Assembly: GCF_051014445.1 (NCBI RefSeq)
Contig: NW_027488370.1
Span: forward strand, 11,904,001-11,968,000
Origin: Colletes latitarsis
Taxonomy: Eukaryota; Arthropoda; Insecta; Hymenoptera; Colletidae
Reading direction: 5' to 3'
Length of the DNA: 64,000 bases
Made by a program: the position numbers and the translations under genes. The notes beneath the pieces were generated by a model. That model worked only from the letters and a program-made list of their open reading frames with translations. It had not been told where the DNA came from and did no database searches. Of the stretch, positions 15,373 to 29,245 are shown piece by piece; within the stretch, counting starts at the first letter, position 1, and each line of letters opens with the position of its first letter.

Positions 15373-16162
15373 GATAACGCATGTTAGGTCTAGGTTAGGT
15401 CTGGGATTTGCTCTCATCAGGCTCATTCTTTCGCATATTTCTCATACTTGATGGCTAGATCCTGGGCTTTTTCTGGATTGCATCACGTAGTAATGTAGTA
15501 CCACACTGAAACAGTCAATGAAAGCTGGTTTCCATCAATATTTTAGAGGACAACGCAAGTTAGGTCTAGGTAAGGCCTGAGATTTTCACTGATCAGACTC
15601 ATACTTTCGCATTCTTCACATACTTGTTGAACGGATCCTGGGTTTATTCTGGTTTTAATGACGTAGTTATGTAGTACCACACTGAAACATTCAATTAAAC
15701 CTGGTCTTGATAAATATTTTAGAGAATAACGCATGTTAGGTCTGGGTTAGGTCTAGGATTTGCCCTCATCAGGCTCATACTTTCGCATATTTCTCATACT
15801 TCATGGCTAGATCCTGGGCTATTTCTGGATTGGATCACGTAGTAATGTGGTACTACACTGAAACAGTCAATTAAACCTGGTTTTGATCAATATTTTAGAG
15901 AATAATTCATGTTAGGTCAAGGTTAGGTCAGGGATTTGCTCCCATCAGGCTCATTCTTTCGCATATTTCTCATACTTGACGGCTAGATCCTGGGCTTTTT
16001 CTGGATTGCATCACGTAGTAATGAAGTACAACACTGAAACAGTCAATTAAACCTTGTTTCGATCAATATTTTAGAGAATAATTCATGTTAGGTCTAGGTT
16101 AGGTCTGGGATTTGCTCTCATCAGGCTCATTCTTTCGCATATTTCTCATACTTGATGGCTAG

Positions 16163-17325
16163 GTCCTGGGCTTTTTCTGGATTGCATCACGTAGTAATGT
16201 AGTACCACACTGAAACAGTCAATGAAACCTGGTCTCCAACAATATTTTAGAGGACAACGCAAGTTAGGTCTAGGTAAGGCCTGAGATTTTCACTGATCAG
16301 ACTCATACTTTCGCATTCTTCACATACTTGTTGAACGGATCCTGGGTTTTTTCTGGTTTGGATCACGTAGTATTGTGGTACCACACTGAAACAGTCCATT
16401 AAACCTGGTCTTGATAAATATTTTAGAGAATAACGCATGTTAGGTCTGGGTTAGGTCTAGGATTTGCCCTCATCAGGCTCATACTTTCGCATATTTCTCA
16501 TACTTCATGGCTAGATCCTGGGCTATTTCTGGATTGGATCACGTAGTCATGTGGTACCACACTGAAACAGTCAAATAAACCTGGTTTTGATCAATATTTT
16601 AGAGAATAATTCATGTTAGCTCTAGGTTAGGTCTGGGATTTGCTCCCATCAGGCTCATTCTTTCGCATATTTCTCATACTTGATGGCTAGATCCTGGGCT
16701 TTTTCTGGATTGCATCACGTAGTAATGAAGTACAACACTGAAACAGTCAATTAAACCTGGTTTCCATCAATATTCTAGAGGACAACGCATGTTAGGTCTA
16801 GGTTAGGCCTGGGATTTGCCCTCATCAGGGTCATACTGTCGCAGTTTTAACATACTTGTTGAACGGGTCCTGGGTTTTTTCTGGTTTGGTTCACGTAGTA
16901 ATGTGTTACCACACTGAAACATTCAATTGAACCTGGTCTTGATAAATATGTTATAGGATAACGCATGTTAGGTTTGGGTTAGGTCTAGGATTTGCCCTCA
17001 TCAGGCTCATACTTTCGCATATTTCTCATACTTCATAGCTAGATCCTGGGCTGTTTCTGGATTGTATCACGTAGTAATGTGGTACCACGCTGAAACAGTC
17101 GATTAAACCTGGTTTCGATCAATATTTTATAGGATAACGCAAGTTAAGTCTGGGATAGGACTGGGATTTGACCTCATCAGACTCATACTTTCGCGTTTTT
17201 CACATACTTGTTGAACAGATCCTGGGTTTTTTCTGGTTTGGATCACGTAGTAATGTGGGACCACACTGAAACAGTCAAGTAAGCCTGGTTTCGATCAATA
17301 TTTTAGAGGATAACGCATGTTAGGT
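16163..17325. repeat. Partial third copy of the 2.46-kb block
   Basis: This matches about 13345-14507 at an offset of 2818 bases. Two differences were noticed: ATATGTTATAGG for ATATTTTATAGG near 16950, and ATAGGACTGGG for ATAGGTCTGGG near 17158. At its right end it switches to another monomer type (GGTCTGGGTTAGG). Confidence 0.8.
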
Positions 17326-17599
17326 CTGGGTTAGGTCTAGGATTTGCCCTCATCAGGCTCATACTTTCGCATATTTCTCACACTTCATGGCTAGATCCTG
17401 GGCTGTTTCTGGATTGTATCAGGTAGTAAAGTGGTACCACACTGAAACATTCAATGAAACCTGGTCTGGATAAATATTTTAGAGGATAACGCATCTTAGG
17501 TCTGGGTTAGGTCTAAGATTTGCCCTCATCAGGCTCACAGTTTAGCGTTTTTCACATACTTCTAGAACAGATCCTGGGCTTTTTCTGGTTTGGATCACG

Positions 17600-19261
17600 A
17601 AGTAGTGTGGTACCACACTGAAACAGTCCATTAAACATGGTTTCGCTCAATATTTTAGAGGATAACGCATGTTAGGTCTAGGTTAGGTCTGGGATTTGCT
17701 CTCATCAGGCTCATTCTTTCGCATATTTCTCATACTTGATGGCTAGATCCTGGGCTTTTTCTGGATTGCATCACGTAGTAATGTAGTACCACACTGAAAC
17801 AGTCAATGAAACCTGGTCTCCAACAATATTTTAGAGGACAACGCAAGTTAGGTCTAGGTAAGGCCTGAGATTTTCACTGATCAGACTCATACTTTCGCAT
17901 TCTTCACATACTTGTTGAACGGATCCTGGGTTTTTTCTGGTTTGGATCACGTAGTATTGTGGTACCACACTGAAACAGTCCATTAAACCTGGTCTTGATA
18001 AATATTTTAGAGAATAACGCATGTTAGGTCTGGGTTAGGTCTAGGATTTGCCCTCATCAGGCTCATACTTTCGCATATTTCTCATACTTCATGGCTAGAT
18101 CCTGGGCTATTTCTGGATTGGATCACGTAGTAATGTGGTACCACACTGAAACAGTCAAATAAACCTGGTTTTGATCAATATTTTAGAGAATAATTCATGT
18201 TAGCTCTAGGTTAGGTCTGGGATTTGCTCCCATCAGGCTCATTCTTTCGCATATTTCTCATACTTGGTGGCTAGATCCTGGGCTTTTTCTGGATTGCATC
18301 ACGTAGTAATGAAGTACAACACTGAAACAGTCAATTAAACCTGGTTTCCATCAATATTCTAGAGGACAACGCATGTTAGGTCTAGGTTAGGCCTGGGATT
18401 TGCCCTCATCAGGGTCATACTGTCGCAGTTTTAACATACTTGTTGAACGGGTCCAGGGTTTTTTCTGGTTTGGTTCACGTAGTAATGTGTTACCACACTG
18501 AAACATTCAATTGAACCTGGTCTTGATAAATATTTTATAGGATAACGCATGTTAGGTTTGGGTTAGGTCTAGGATTTGCCCTCATCAGGCTCATACTTTC
18601 GCATATTTCTCATACTTCATAGCTAGATCCTGGGCTGTTTCTGGATTGTATCACGTAGTAATGTGGTACCACGCTGAAACAGTCGATTAAACCTGGTTTC
18701 GATCAATATTTTATAGGATAACGCAAGTTAAGTCTGGGATAGGTCTGGGATTTGACCTCATCAGACTCATACTTTCGCGTTTTTCACATACTTGTTGAAC
18801 AGATCCTGGGTTTTTTCTGGTTTGGATCACGTAGTAATGTGGGACCACACTGAAACAGTCAAGTAAGCCTGGTTTCGATCAATATTTTAGAGGATAACGC
18901 ATGTTAGGTCTAGGTTTGGTCTGGGATTTGCTCTCATCAGGCTCATTCTTTCGCATATTTCTCATACTTGATGGCTAGATCCTGGGCTTTTTCTGGATTG
19001 CATCACGTAGTAATGTAGTACCACACTGAAACAGTCAATGAAACCTGGTTTCCATCAGTATTTTAGAGGACAACGCAAGTTAGGTCTAGGTAAGGCCTGA
19101 GATTTTCACTGATCAGACTCATACTTTCGCATTCTTCACATACTTGTTGAACGGATCCTGGGTTTTTTTCTGGTTTGGTTCTCGTAGTAATGTGGTACCA
19201 CACTGAAACATTCAATTAAACCTGGTCTTGATAAATATTTTAGAGGATAACGCATGTTAGG
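17600..19261. repeat. Partial fourth copy of the 2.46-kb block
   Basis: This matches roughly 9499-11160 at an offset of 8101 bases with few substitutions (for example GTAGTAATG for GTAGTCATG, and CTTGGTGG for CTTGATGG near 18266). It is out of order with the third copy, so at least two duplication events are needed. The left boundary is approximate. Confidence 0.7.
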
Positions 19262-22200
19262 TTTGGGTTAGGTCTAGGATTTGCCCTCATCAGGCTCATA
19301 CTATCGCATATTTCACATACTTCATGGCTAGATCCTGGGCTTTTTCTGGATTGCATCACGTAGTAATGAAGTACAACACTGAAACAGTCAATTAAACCTG
19401 GTTTCCATCAATATCTTAGAGGACAACGCAAGTTAGGTCTGGGATATGTCTGGGATTTGCCCTCATCAGGCTCATACTTTCGCGATTTTTCACATACTTG
19501 TTGAACAGATCCTGGGTTATTTTCTGGTTTGGATCACATAGTAATGTGGTACCACACTGAAACAGTCGATTTAACCAGGTTTCGATCAATATTTTTGAGG
19601 GTAACGCATGTTAGGTCTAGTTTAGGCCTGGGATTATCACTCATCGGACTCATAACTTCGCATTCTTCACATTCTTGTTGAACGGATCCTGGGTTTTTTC
19701 TGGTTTGGATAAGGTAGTAATGTGGGACCACACTGAAACAGTCAATTAAACCTGGTTTCGATCAATATTTTAGAGAATAATTCATGTTAGGTCTAGGTTA
19801 GGTCTGGGATTTGCTCTCATCAGGCTCATTCTTTCGCATATTTCTCATACTTGATGGCTAGATCCTGGGCTTTTTCTGGATTGCATCACGTAGTAATGAA
19901 GTACAACACTGAAACTGTCAACTAAACCTGGTTTCCATCAATATCTTAGAGGACAACGCAAGTTAGGTCTGGGATATGTCTGGGATTTGCCCTCATCAGG
20001 CTCATACTTTCGCGTTTTTCACATACTTGTTGAACAGATCCTGGGTTTTTTCTGGTTTGGATCACGTAGTAGTGTGGTACCACGCTGATACAGTCCATTA
20101 AACCTGGTTTGGATCAATATTTTAGAGGATAACGCATGTTAGGTCTAGGTTAGGCCTGGGATTTTCACTCATCAGACTCATACGTTCGCATTCTTCGCAT
20201 ACTTGTTGAACGGATCCTGGGTTATTTCTGGTTTGGGTCACGTAGTAATGTGGGACCACACTGAAACAGTCAATTAAACCAGGTTTCGATCAATATTTTA
20301 GAGAATAATTCATGTTAGGTCTAGGTTAGGTCTGGGATTTGCTCTCATCAGGCTCATACTTTCGCATATTTCTCATACTTGATGACTAGATCCTGGGCTT
20401 TTTCTGGATTGCATCACGTAGTAATGAAGTACAACACAGAAACAGTCAATTAAACCTGGTTTCCATCAATATTCTAGAGGACAACGCATGTTAGGTCTAG
20501 GTTAGGCCTGAGATTTGCCCTCATCAGGGTCATACTGTCGCAGTTTTAACATACTTGTTGAACGGATCCTGGGTTTTTTCTGGTTTGGTTCACGTAGTAA
20601 TGTGTTACCACACTGAAACATTCAATTGAACCTGGTCTTGATAAATATTTTATAGGATAACGCATGTTAGGTTTGGGTTAGGTCTAGGATTTGCCCTCAT
20701 CAGGCTCATACTTTCGCATATTTCTCATACTTCATAGCTAGATCCTGGGCTGTTTCTGGATTGTATCACGTAATAATGTGGTACCACGCTGAAACAGTCG
20801 ATTAAACCTGGTTTCGATCAATATTTTATAGGATAACGCAAGTTAAGTCTGGGATAGGTCTGGGATTTGACCTCATCAGACTCATACTTTCGCGTTTTTC
20901 ACATACTTGTTGAACAGATCCTGGGTTTTTTCTGGTTTGGATCACGTAGTAATGTGGGACCACACTGAAACAGTCAAGTAAGCCTGGTTTCGATCAATAT
21001 TTTAGAGGATAACGCATGTTAGGTCTGGGTTAGGTCTAGGATTTGCCCTCATCAGGCTCATACTTTCGCATATTTCTCACACTTCATGGCTAGATCCTGG
21101 GCTATTTCTGGATTGGATCACGTAGTAAAGTGGTACCACACTGAAACATTAAATGAAACCTGGTCTGGATAAATATTTTAGAGGATAACGCATCTTATGT
21201 CTGGGTTAGGTCTAAGATTTGCCCTGATCAGGCTCACAGTTTAGCGTTTTTCGCATACTTGTTGAACAGATCCTGGGCTTTTTCTGGTTTGGATCACGAA
21301 GTAGTGTGGTACGTCACTGAAACAGTCCATTAAACCTGGTTTCGCTCAATATTTTAGAGGATAACGCATGTTAGGTCTAGGTTTGGTCTGGGATTTGCTC
21401 TCATCAGGCTCATTCTTTCGCATATTTCTCATACTTGATGGCTAGATCCTGGGCTTTTTCTGGATTGCATCACGTAGTAATGTAGTACCACACTGAAACA
21501 GTCAATGAAACCTGGTTTCCATCAGTATTTTAGAGGACAACGCAAGTTAGGTCTAGGTAAGGCCTGAGATTTTCACTGATCAGACTCATACTTTCGCATT
21601 CTTCACATACTTGTTGAACAGATCCTGGGTTATTTTCTGGTTTGGATCACATAGTAATGTGGTACCACACTGAAACAGTCGATTAAACCAGGTTTCGATC
21701 AATATTTTTGAGGGTAACGCATGTTAGGTCTAGTTTAGGCCTGGGATTATCACTCATCGGACTCATAACTTCGCATTCTTCACATTCTTGTTGAACGGAT
21801 CCTGGGTTTTTTCTGGTTTGGATTAGGTAGTAATGTGGGACCACACTGAAACAGTCAATTAAACCTGGTTTCGATCAATATTTTAGAGAATAATTCATGT
21901 TAGGTCTAGGTTAGGTCTGGGATTTGCTCTCATCAGGCTCATTCTTTCGCATATTTCTCATACTTGATGGCTAGATCCTGGGCTTTTTCTGGATTGCATC
22001 ACGTAGTAATGTAGTACCACACTGAAACAGTCAATGAAACCTGGTTTCCAACAATATTTTAGAGGACAACGCAAGTTAGGTCTAGGTAAGGCCTGAGATT
22101 TTCACTGATCAGACTCATACTTTCGCATTCTTCACATACTTGTTGAACGGATCCTGGGTTTTTTCTGGTTTGGATCACGTAGTATTGTGGTACCACAATG

Positions 22201-24733
22201 AAACATTCAATTAAACCTGGTCTTGATAAATATTTTAGAGAATAACGCATGTTAGGTCTGGGTTAGGTCTAGGATTTGCCCTCATCAGGCTCATACTTTC
22301 GCATATTTCTCATACTTCATGGCTAGATCCTGGGCTATTTCTGGATTGGATCACGTAGTAATGTGGTACCACACTGAAACAGTCAAGTAAACCTGGTTTT
22401 GATCAATATTTTAGAGAATATTTCATGTTAGGTCTAGGTTAGGTCTGGGATTTGCTCCCATCAGGCTCATTCTTTCGCATATTTCTCATACTTGATGGCT
22501 AGATCCTGGGCTTTTTCTGGATTGCATCACGTAGTAATGAAGTACAACACTGAAACAGTCAATTAAACCTGGTTTCCATCAATATTCTAGAGGATAACGC
22601 AAGTTAAGTCTAGGATAGGTCTGGGATTTGACCTCATCAGACTCATACTTTCGCGTTTTTCACATACTTGTTGAACAGATCCTGGGTTATTTTCTGGCTT
22701 GGATCACATAGTAATGTGGTACCACACTGAAACAGTCGATTAAACCATGTTTCGGTCAATATTTTTGATGATAACGCATGTTAGGTCTAGGTTAGGCCTG
22801 CGATTTTCACTGATCAGACACATACTTTCGCATTCTTCACATACGTGTTGAACGGATCCTGGGTTTTTTATGGTTTGGATCACGTACTAAAGTGGTACCA
22901 CACTGAAACAGTCAATTAAACCTGGTTTCGATCAATATTTTAGAGAATAATTCATGTTAGGTCTAGGTTAGGTCTGGGATTTGCTCTCATCAGGCTCATT
23001 CCTTCGCATATTTCTCATACTTGATGGCTAGATCCTGGGCTTTTTCTGGATTGCATCACGTAGTAATGAGGGACCACACTGAAACAATCAATTAAACCTG
23101 ATCTTGATAAATATTTTTGAGGATAACGCATGTTAGGTCTGGGTTAGGTCTAGGATTTGCTCTCAACAGGCTCACACTTTCGCATATTTCTCATACTTCA
23201 TGGCTAGATCCTGGGCTGTTTCTGGATTGTATCACGTAGTAGTGTGGTACCACGCTGAAACAGCCAATTAAACCTGGTTTCGATCAATATTTTAGAGGAT
23301 AATTCATGTTAGGTCTAGGTTAGGTCTGGGATTTGCTCTCATCAGGCTCATTCTTTCGCATATTTCTCATACTTGATGGCTAGATCCTGGGCTTTTTCTG
23401 GATTGCATCACGTAGTAATGAAGTACAACACTGAAACAGTCAATTAAACCTGGTTTCCATCAATATTCTAGAGGACAACGCATGTTAGGTCTAGGTTAGG
23501 CCTGGGATTTGCCCTCATCAGAGTCATACTGTCGCAGTTTCAACATACTTGTTGAACGGATCCTGGGTTTTTTCTGGTTTCGTTCACGTAGTAATGTGGT
23601 AACACACTGAAACATTCAATTAAACCTTTTCTTGATAAATATTTTAGAGGATAACGCATGTTAGGTTTGGGTTAGGTCTGAGGTTTGGCCCTCATCAGGC
23701 TCATACTTTCGCATATTTCTCATACTTCATGGCTAGATCCTGGGCTGTTTCTGGATTGTATCAGGTAGTAAAGTGGTACCACACTGAAACATTCAATGAA
23801 ACCTGGTCTGGATAAATATTTTAGAGGATAACGCATCTTAGGTCTGGGTTAGGTCTAAGATTTGCCCTCATCAGGCTCACAGTTTAGCGTTTTTCACATA
23901 CTTCTTGAACAGATCCTGGGCTTTCTCTGGTTTGGATCACGAAGTAGTGTGGTACCACACTGAAACAGTCCATTAAACCTGGTTTCGCTCAATATTTTAG
24001 AGGATAACGCATGTTAGGTCTAGGTTAGTTCTGGGATTTGCTCTCATCAGGCTCATTCTTTCGCATATTTCTCATACTTGATGGCTAGATCCTGGGCTTT
24101 TTCTGGATTGCATCACGTAGTAATGTAGTACCACACTGAAACAGTCAAAGAAACCTGGTCTCCAACAATATTTTAGAGGACAACGCAAGTTAGGTCTAGG
24201 TAAGGCCTGAGATTTTCACTGATCAGACTCATACTTTCGCATTCTTCACATACTTGTTGAACGGATCCTGGGTTTTTTCTGGTTTGGATCACGTAGTATT
24301 GTGGTACCACACTGAAACATTCAATTAAACCTGGTCTTGATAAATATTTTAGAGAATAACGCATGTTAGGTCTGGGTTAGGTCTAGGATTTGCCCTCATC
24401 AGGCTCATACTTTCGCATATTTCTCATACTTCATGGCTAGATCCTGGGCTATTTCTGGATTGGATCACGTAGTAATGTGGTACCACACTGAAACAGTCAA
24501 ATAAACCTGGTTTTGATCAATATTTTAGAGAATAATTCATGTTAGGTCTAGGTTAGGTCTGGGATTTGCCCTCATCAGGCTCATACTTTCGCATATTTCA
24601 CATACTTGATGGCTAGATCCTGGGCTCTTTCTGGATTGTATCACGTAGTAATGTGTACCACGCTGAAACAGTCGATTAAACCTGGTTTCGATCAATATTT
24701 TATAGGATAACGCAAGTTAAGTCTGGGATAGGA

Positions 24734-25439
24734 CTGGGATTTGACCTCATCAGACTCATACTTTCGCACACTTCACATACTCGTTGAACAGATCCTGGTA
24801 TATTTTCTGGTTTGGATCACATAGTAATGTGGTACCACTCCGAGCCAGTCGATTAAACCAGGTTTCGATCAATATCTTAGAGGATAACGCATGTTAGGTC
24901 TGGGTTAGGTCTAAGATTTGCCCTCATCAGGCTCATACTTTCCCATATTACTCATACTTCATGGCTAGATCCTGGGCTGTTTCTGGATTGTATCACGTAG
25001 TAATGTGGTACCACGCTGAAACAGTCGACTAAACCAGGTTTCGATCAATATTTTAGAGGATAACGCAAGTTAGGTCTGGGATAGGTCTGGGATTTGACCT
25101 CATCAGACTCATACTTTCGCACACTTCACATACTCGTTGAACAGATCCTGGTATATTTTCTGGTTTGGATCACATAGTAATGTGGTACCACTCCGAGCCA
25201 GTCGATTAAACCAGGTTTCGATCAATATCTTAGAGGATAACGCATGTTAGGTCTGGGTTAGGTCTAAGATTTGCCCTCATCAGGCTCATACTTTCCCATA
25301 TTACTCATACTTCATGGCTAGATCCTGGGCTGTTTCTGGATTGTATCACGTAGTAATGTGGTACCACGCTGAAACAGTCGACTAAACCAGGTTTCGATCA
25401 ATATTTTAGAGGATAACGCAAGTTAGGTCTGGGATAGGT
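24734..25439. repeat. Tandem duplication of a 353-bp satellite dimer
   Basis: Positions 24734-25086 and 25087-25439 appear identical. Both contain the otherwise rare variants CCTGGTATATTTTC, CCACTCCGAGCCAGTCG and CTTTCCCATATTACTC. The period is two monomers plus one base. This is a very young local duplication. Confidence 0.85.
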
Positions 25440-28400
25440 CTAGGATTTGCCCTCTTCAGGCTCTTACTTTCGCATATTTGTCATACTTCATGGCTAGATG
25501 CTGGGCTATTTCTGGATTGGATCACATAGTAAAGTGGTACCACACTGAAACATTCAATAAAACCTGGTCTGGATAAATATTTTAGAGGATAACGCATGTT
25601 AGGTCAAGGTTAGGTCTAAGATTTGCCCTCATCAGACTCATACTTTCGCGTTCTTCACATACTTGTTGAACGGATCCTGGGTTTTTTCTGGTTTGGATCA
25701 CGTAGTAATGTGGGACCACACTGACACAGTCAATTAAACCTGGTTTCGATCAATATTTTAGAGAATAATTCATGTTAGGTCTAGGTTAGGTCTGGGATTT
25801 ACTCTCATCAGGCTCATTCTTTCGCATATTACTCATACTTGATGGTTAGATCCTGGCCTTTTTCTGGATTGGATCACGTAGTAATGTGGGACCACACTGA
25901 AACAATCAATTAAACCTGGTCTTGATAAATATTTTAGAGGATAGCGCATGCTAGGTCTGGGATAGGTCTGGGATTTGCCCTAATCAGACTCATACTTTCG
26001 CACACTCCACATACTCGTTGAACTGATCCTGGGTTATTTTCTGGTTTGGATCACATAGTAATGTGGTACCACACTGAAACATTCGATTAAACCAGGTTTC
26101 GATCAATATTTTTGAGGATAACGGATGTTAGGTCTGGGTTAGGTCTGGGATTTGCTACCACCAGGCTCATTCTTTCGCATATTTCTCATACTTGATGGCT
26201 AGATCCTGGGCTTTTTCTGGATCGCATCACGTAGTAATGATGTACAACACTGAAACAGTCAATTAAACCAGGTTTCCATCAATATCTTAGAGGATAACGC
26301 ATGTTAGGTCTAGGATAGGTCTGGGATTTTCACTCATCAGACTCATACTTTCGCATTCTTCACATACTTGTTGAACGGATCCTGGGTTTCTTCTGGTTTG
26401 GATCACGTAGTAATGTGGTACCACACTGAAACATTCAATTAAACCTGGTCTTGATAAATATTTTAGAGGATAACGCATGTTAGGTTTGGGTTAGGTCTAG
26501 GATTTGCCCTCATCAGGCTCATACTTTCGCATATTTCTCATACTTCATGGCTAGATCCTGGGCTGTTTCTGGATTGTATCAGGTAGTAATGTGGTACCAC
26601 GCTGAAACAGTCAATTAAACCTGGTTTCGATCAATATTTTAGAGGATAACGCAAGTTAGGTCTGGGATAGCTCTGGGATTCGCCCTAATCAGGCTCATAC
26701 ATTCGCGTTTTTCACATACTTGTTGAACTGATCCTGGGTTTTTTCTGGTTTGGATCACGTAGTAATATGGTACCACACTGAAACAGTCGATTAAACCAGG
26801 TTTCGATCAATATTTTTGAGGATAACGCATGTTAGGTCTAGGTTAGGCCTGGGACTTTCACTCATCAGACTCATACTTTCGCATTCTTCACATACTTGTT
26901 GAACGGACCCTGGGTTTTTTCTGGTTTGGATCACGTAGTAATGTGGGACCACACTGAAACAGTCTTTTAAACCTGGTTTCGATCAATATTTTTGAGGATA
27001 ACGCATGTTAGGTCTAGGTTAGCCTGGGACTTTCACTCATCAGACTCATACTTTCGCATTCTTCACATACTTGTTGAACGGACCCTGGGTTTTTTCTGGT
27101 TTGGTTCACGTAGTAATGTGGTACCACGCTGAGACAGTCAATTAAACCTGGTTTCGATCAATACTTTAGAGGATAACGCAAGTTAGGTCTGGGATAGGTC
27201 TAGGATTTGCCCTCATCAGGCTCTTACTTTCGCATATTTCTCATACTTCATGGCTAGACGCTGGGCTATTTCTGGATTGGATCACATAGTAATGTGTTAC
27301 CACTCTGAGACAGTCGATTAAACCAGGATTCGATCAATACCTTAGAGAATAATTCATGTTAGGTCTAGGTTAGGTCTGGGATTTACTCTCATCAGGCTCA
27401 TTCTTTCGCATATTACTCATACTTGATGGCTAGATCCTGGGCTTCTTCTGGATCGGATCACGTAGTAATGTGGGACCACACTGAAACAATCAATTAAACC
27501 TGGTCTTGATAAATATTTTAGAGGATAGCGCATGTTAGGTCTGGGTTAGGTCTGGGATTTGCCCTAATCAGACTCATACTTTCGCACACTTCACATACTC
27601 GTTGAACTGATCCTGGGTTATTTTCTGGTTTGGATCACATAGTAATGTGGTACCACACTGAAACAGTCGATTAAACCAGGTTTCAATCAATATTTTTGAG
27701 GATAAAGCATGTTAGGTCTGGGCTAGGTCTGGGATTTGCTCTCATCGGGCTCATTCTTTCGCATTCTTCACATACTTGTTGAACAGATCCTGGGTTATTT
27801 TCTGGTTTGGATCACATAGTAATGTGGTACCACACTGAAACAGTCGATTAAACCAGGTTTCGATCAATATTTTTGAGGGTAACGCATGTTAGGTCTAGTT
27901 TAGGCCTGGGATTTTCACTCATCGGACTCATAACTTCGCATTCTTCACATTCTTGTTGAACGGATCTTGGGTTTTTTCTGGATTGTATCACGTAGTAATG
28001 TGGAACCACGCTGAAACAGTCAATTAAACCTGGTTTCGATCGATATTTTAGAGAATAATTCATGTTAGGTCTAGGTTAGGTCTGGGATTTACTCTCATCA
28101 GGCTCATTCTTTCGCATATTACTCATACTTGATGGCTAGATCCTCAGCTATTTCTGGATTGGATCACGTAGTAATGTGGTACCACACTGAAACATTCAAT
28201 TAAACCTGGTCTTGATAAATATTTTAGAGGATAACGCATGTTAGGTTTGGGTTAGGTCTAGGATTTGCCCTCATCAGGCTCATACTTTCGCATATTTCTC
28301 ATACTTCATGGCTAGATCCTGGGCTGTTTCTGGATTGTATCACGTAGTAATGTGGTACCACGCTGAAATAGTCAATTAAACCTGGTTTCGATCAATATTT

Positions 28401-29229
28401 TAGAGGATAACGCAAATTAGGTCTGGGATAGGTCTGGGATTCGCCCTAATCAGGCTCATACTTTGGCGATTTTCACGTACTTGATGAACTGATCCTGGGT
28501 CTTTTCTGGTTTGGATCACGTAGTAATGTGGTACCACACTGAAACAGTAGATTAAACCTGGTTTCGATCAATATTTTAGAGGATAACGCAAGTTAGATCT
28601 GGGACAGGTCTGGGATTTGACCTCATCAGACTCATACTTTCGCACCCTTCACATACTCGTTGAACAGATCCTGGGTTATTCTCTGGTTTGGATCACATAG
28701 TTATGTGGTGCCACACTGAAACAGTCCATTAAACCTGGTTTCCATCAATATTTTAGAGGACAACGCATGTTAGGTCTAGGTTAGGCCTGGGATTTGCCCT
28801 TATCAGGGTCATACTGTCGCAGTTTTAACATACTTGTTGAACGGATCCTGGGTTTTTTCTGGTTTGGTTCACGTAGTAATGTGGTACCACACTGAAACAT
28901 TCAATTAAACCTGGTCTTGATAAATATTCTAGAGGATAACGCATGTTAGGGTTGGGTTAGGTCTAGGATTTGCCCTCATCAGGCTCATACTTTCGCATAT
29001 TTCTCATACTTCATGGCTAGATCCTGGGCTGTTTCTGGATTGTATCACGTAGTAATGTGATACCACGCTGAAACAGTCGATTAAACCTGGTTTCGATCAA
29101 TATTTTAGAGGATAACGCAAGTTAAGTCTGGGATAGGTCTGGGATTTGACCTCATCAGACTCATACTTTCGCGTTTTTCACATACTTGTTGAACAGATCC
29201 TGGGTTTTTTCTGGTTTGGATCACGTAGT

Positions 29230-29245
29230 AGTGTGGTACCACACT
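29230..29245. repeat. 16-bp perfect palindrome in the monomer (example copy)
   Basis: AGTGTGGTACCACACT reads the same on both strands. It occurs in monomers with the GTAGTGTGGTACC variant. The more common GTAATGTGGTACCACACT variant keeps the 10-bp core GTGGTACCAC. Some monomers break it (GTGGGACCAC, GAAGTACAAC, GTAGTACCAC). A dyad in a satellite could bind a dimeric protein, but there is no direct evidence. It contains a GGTACC restriction site that would give a 176-bp ladder. Confidence 0.8.
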
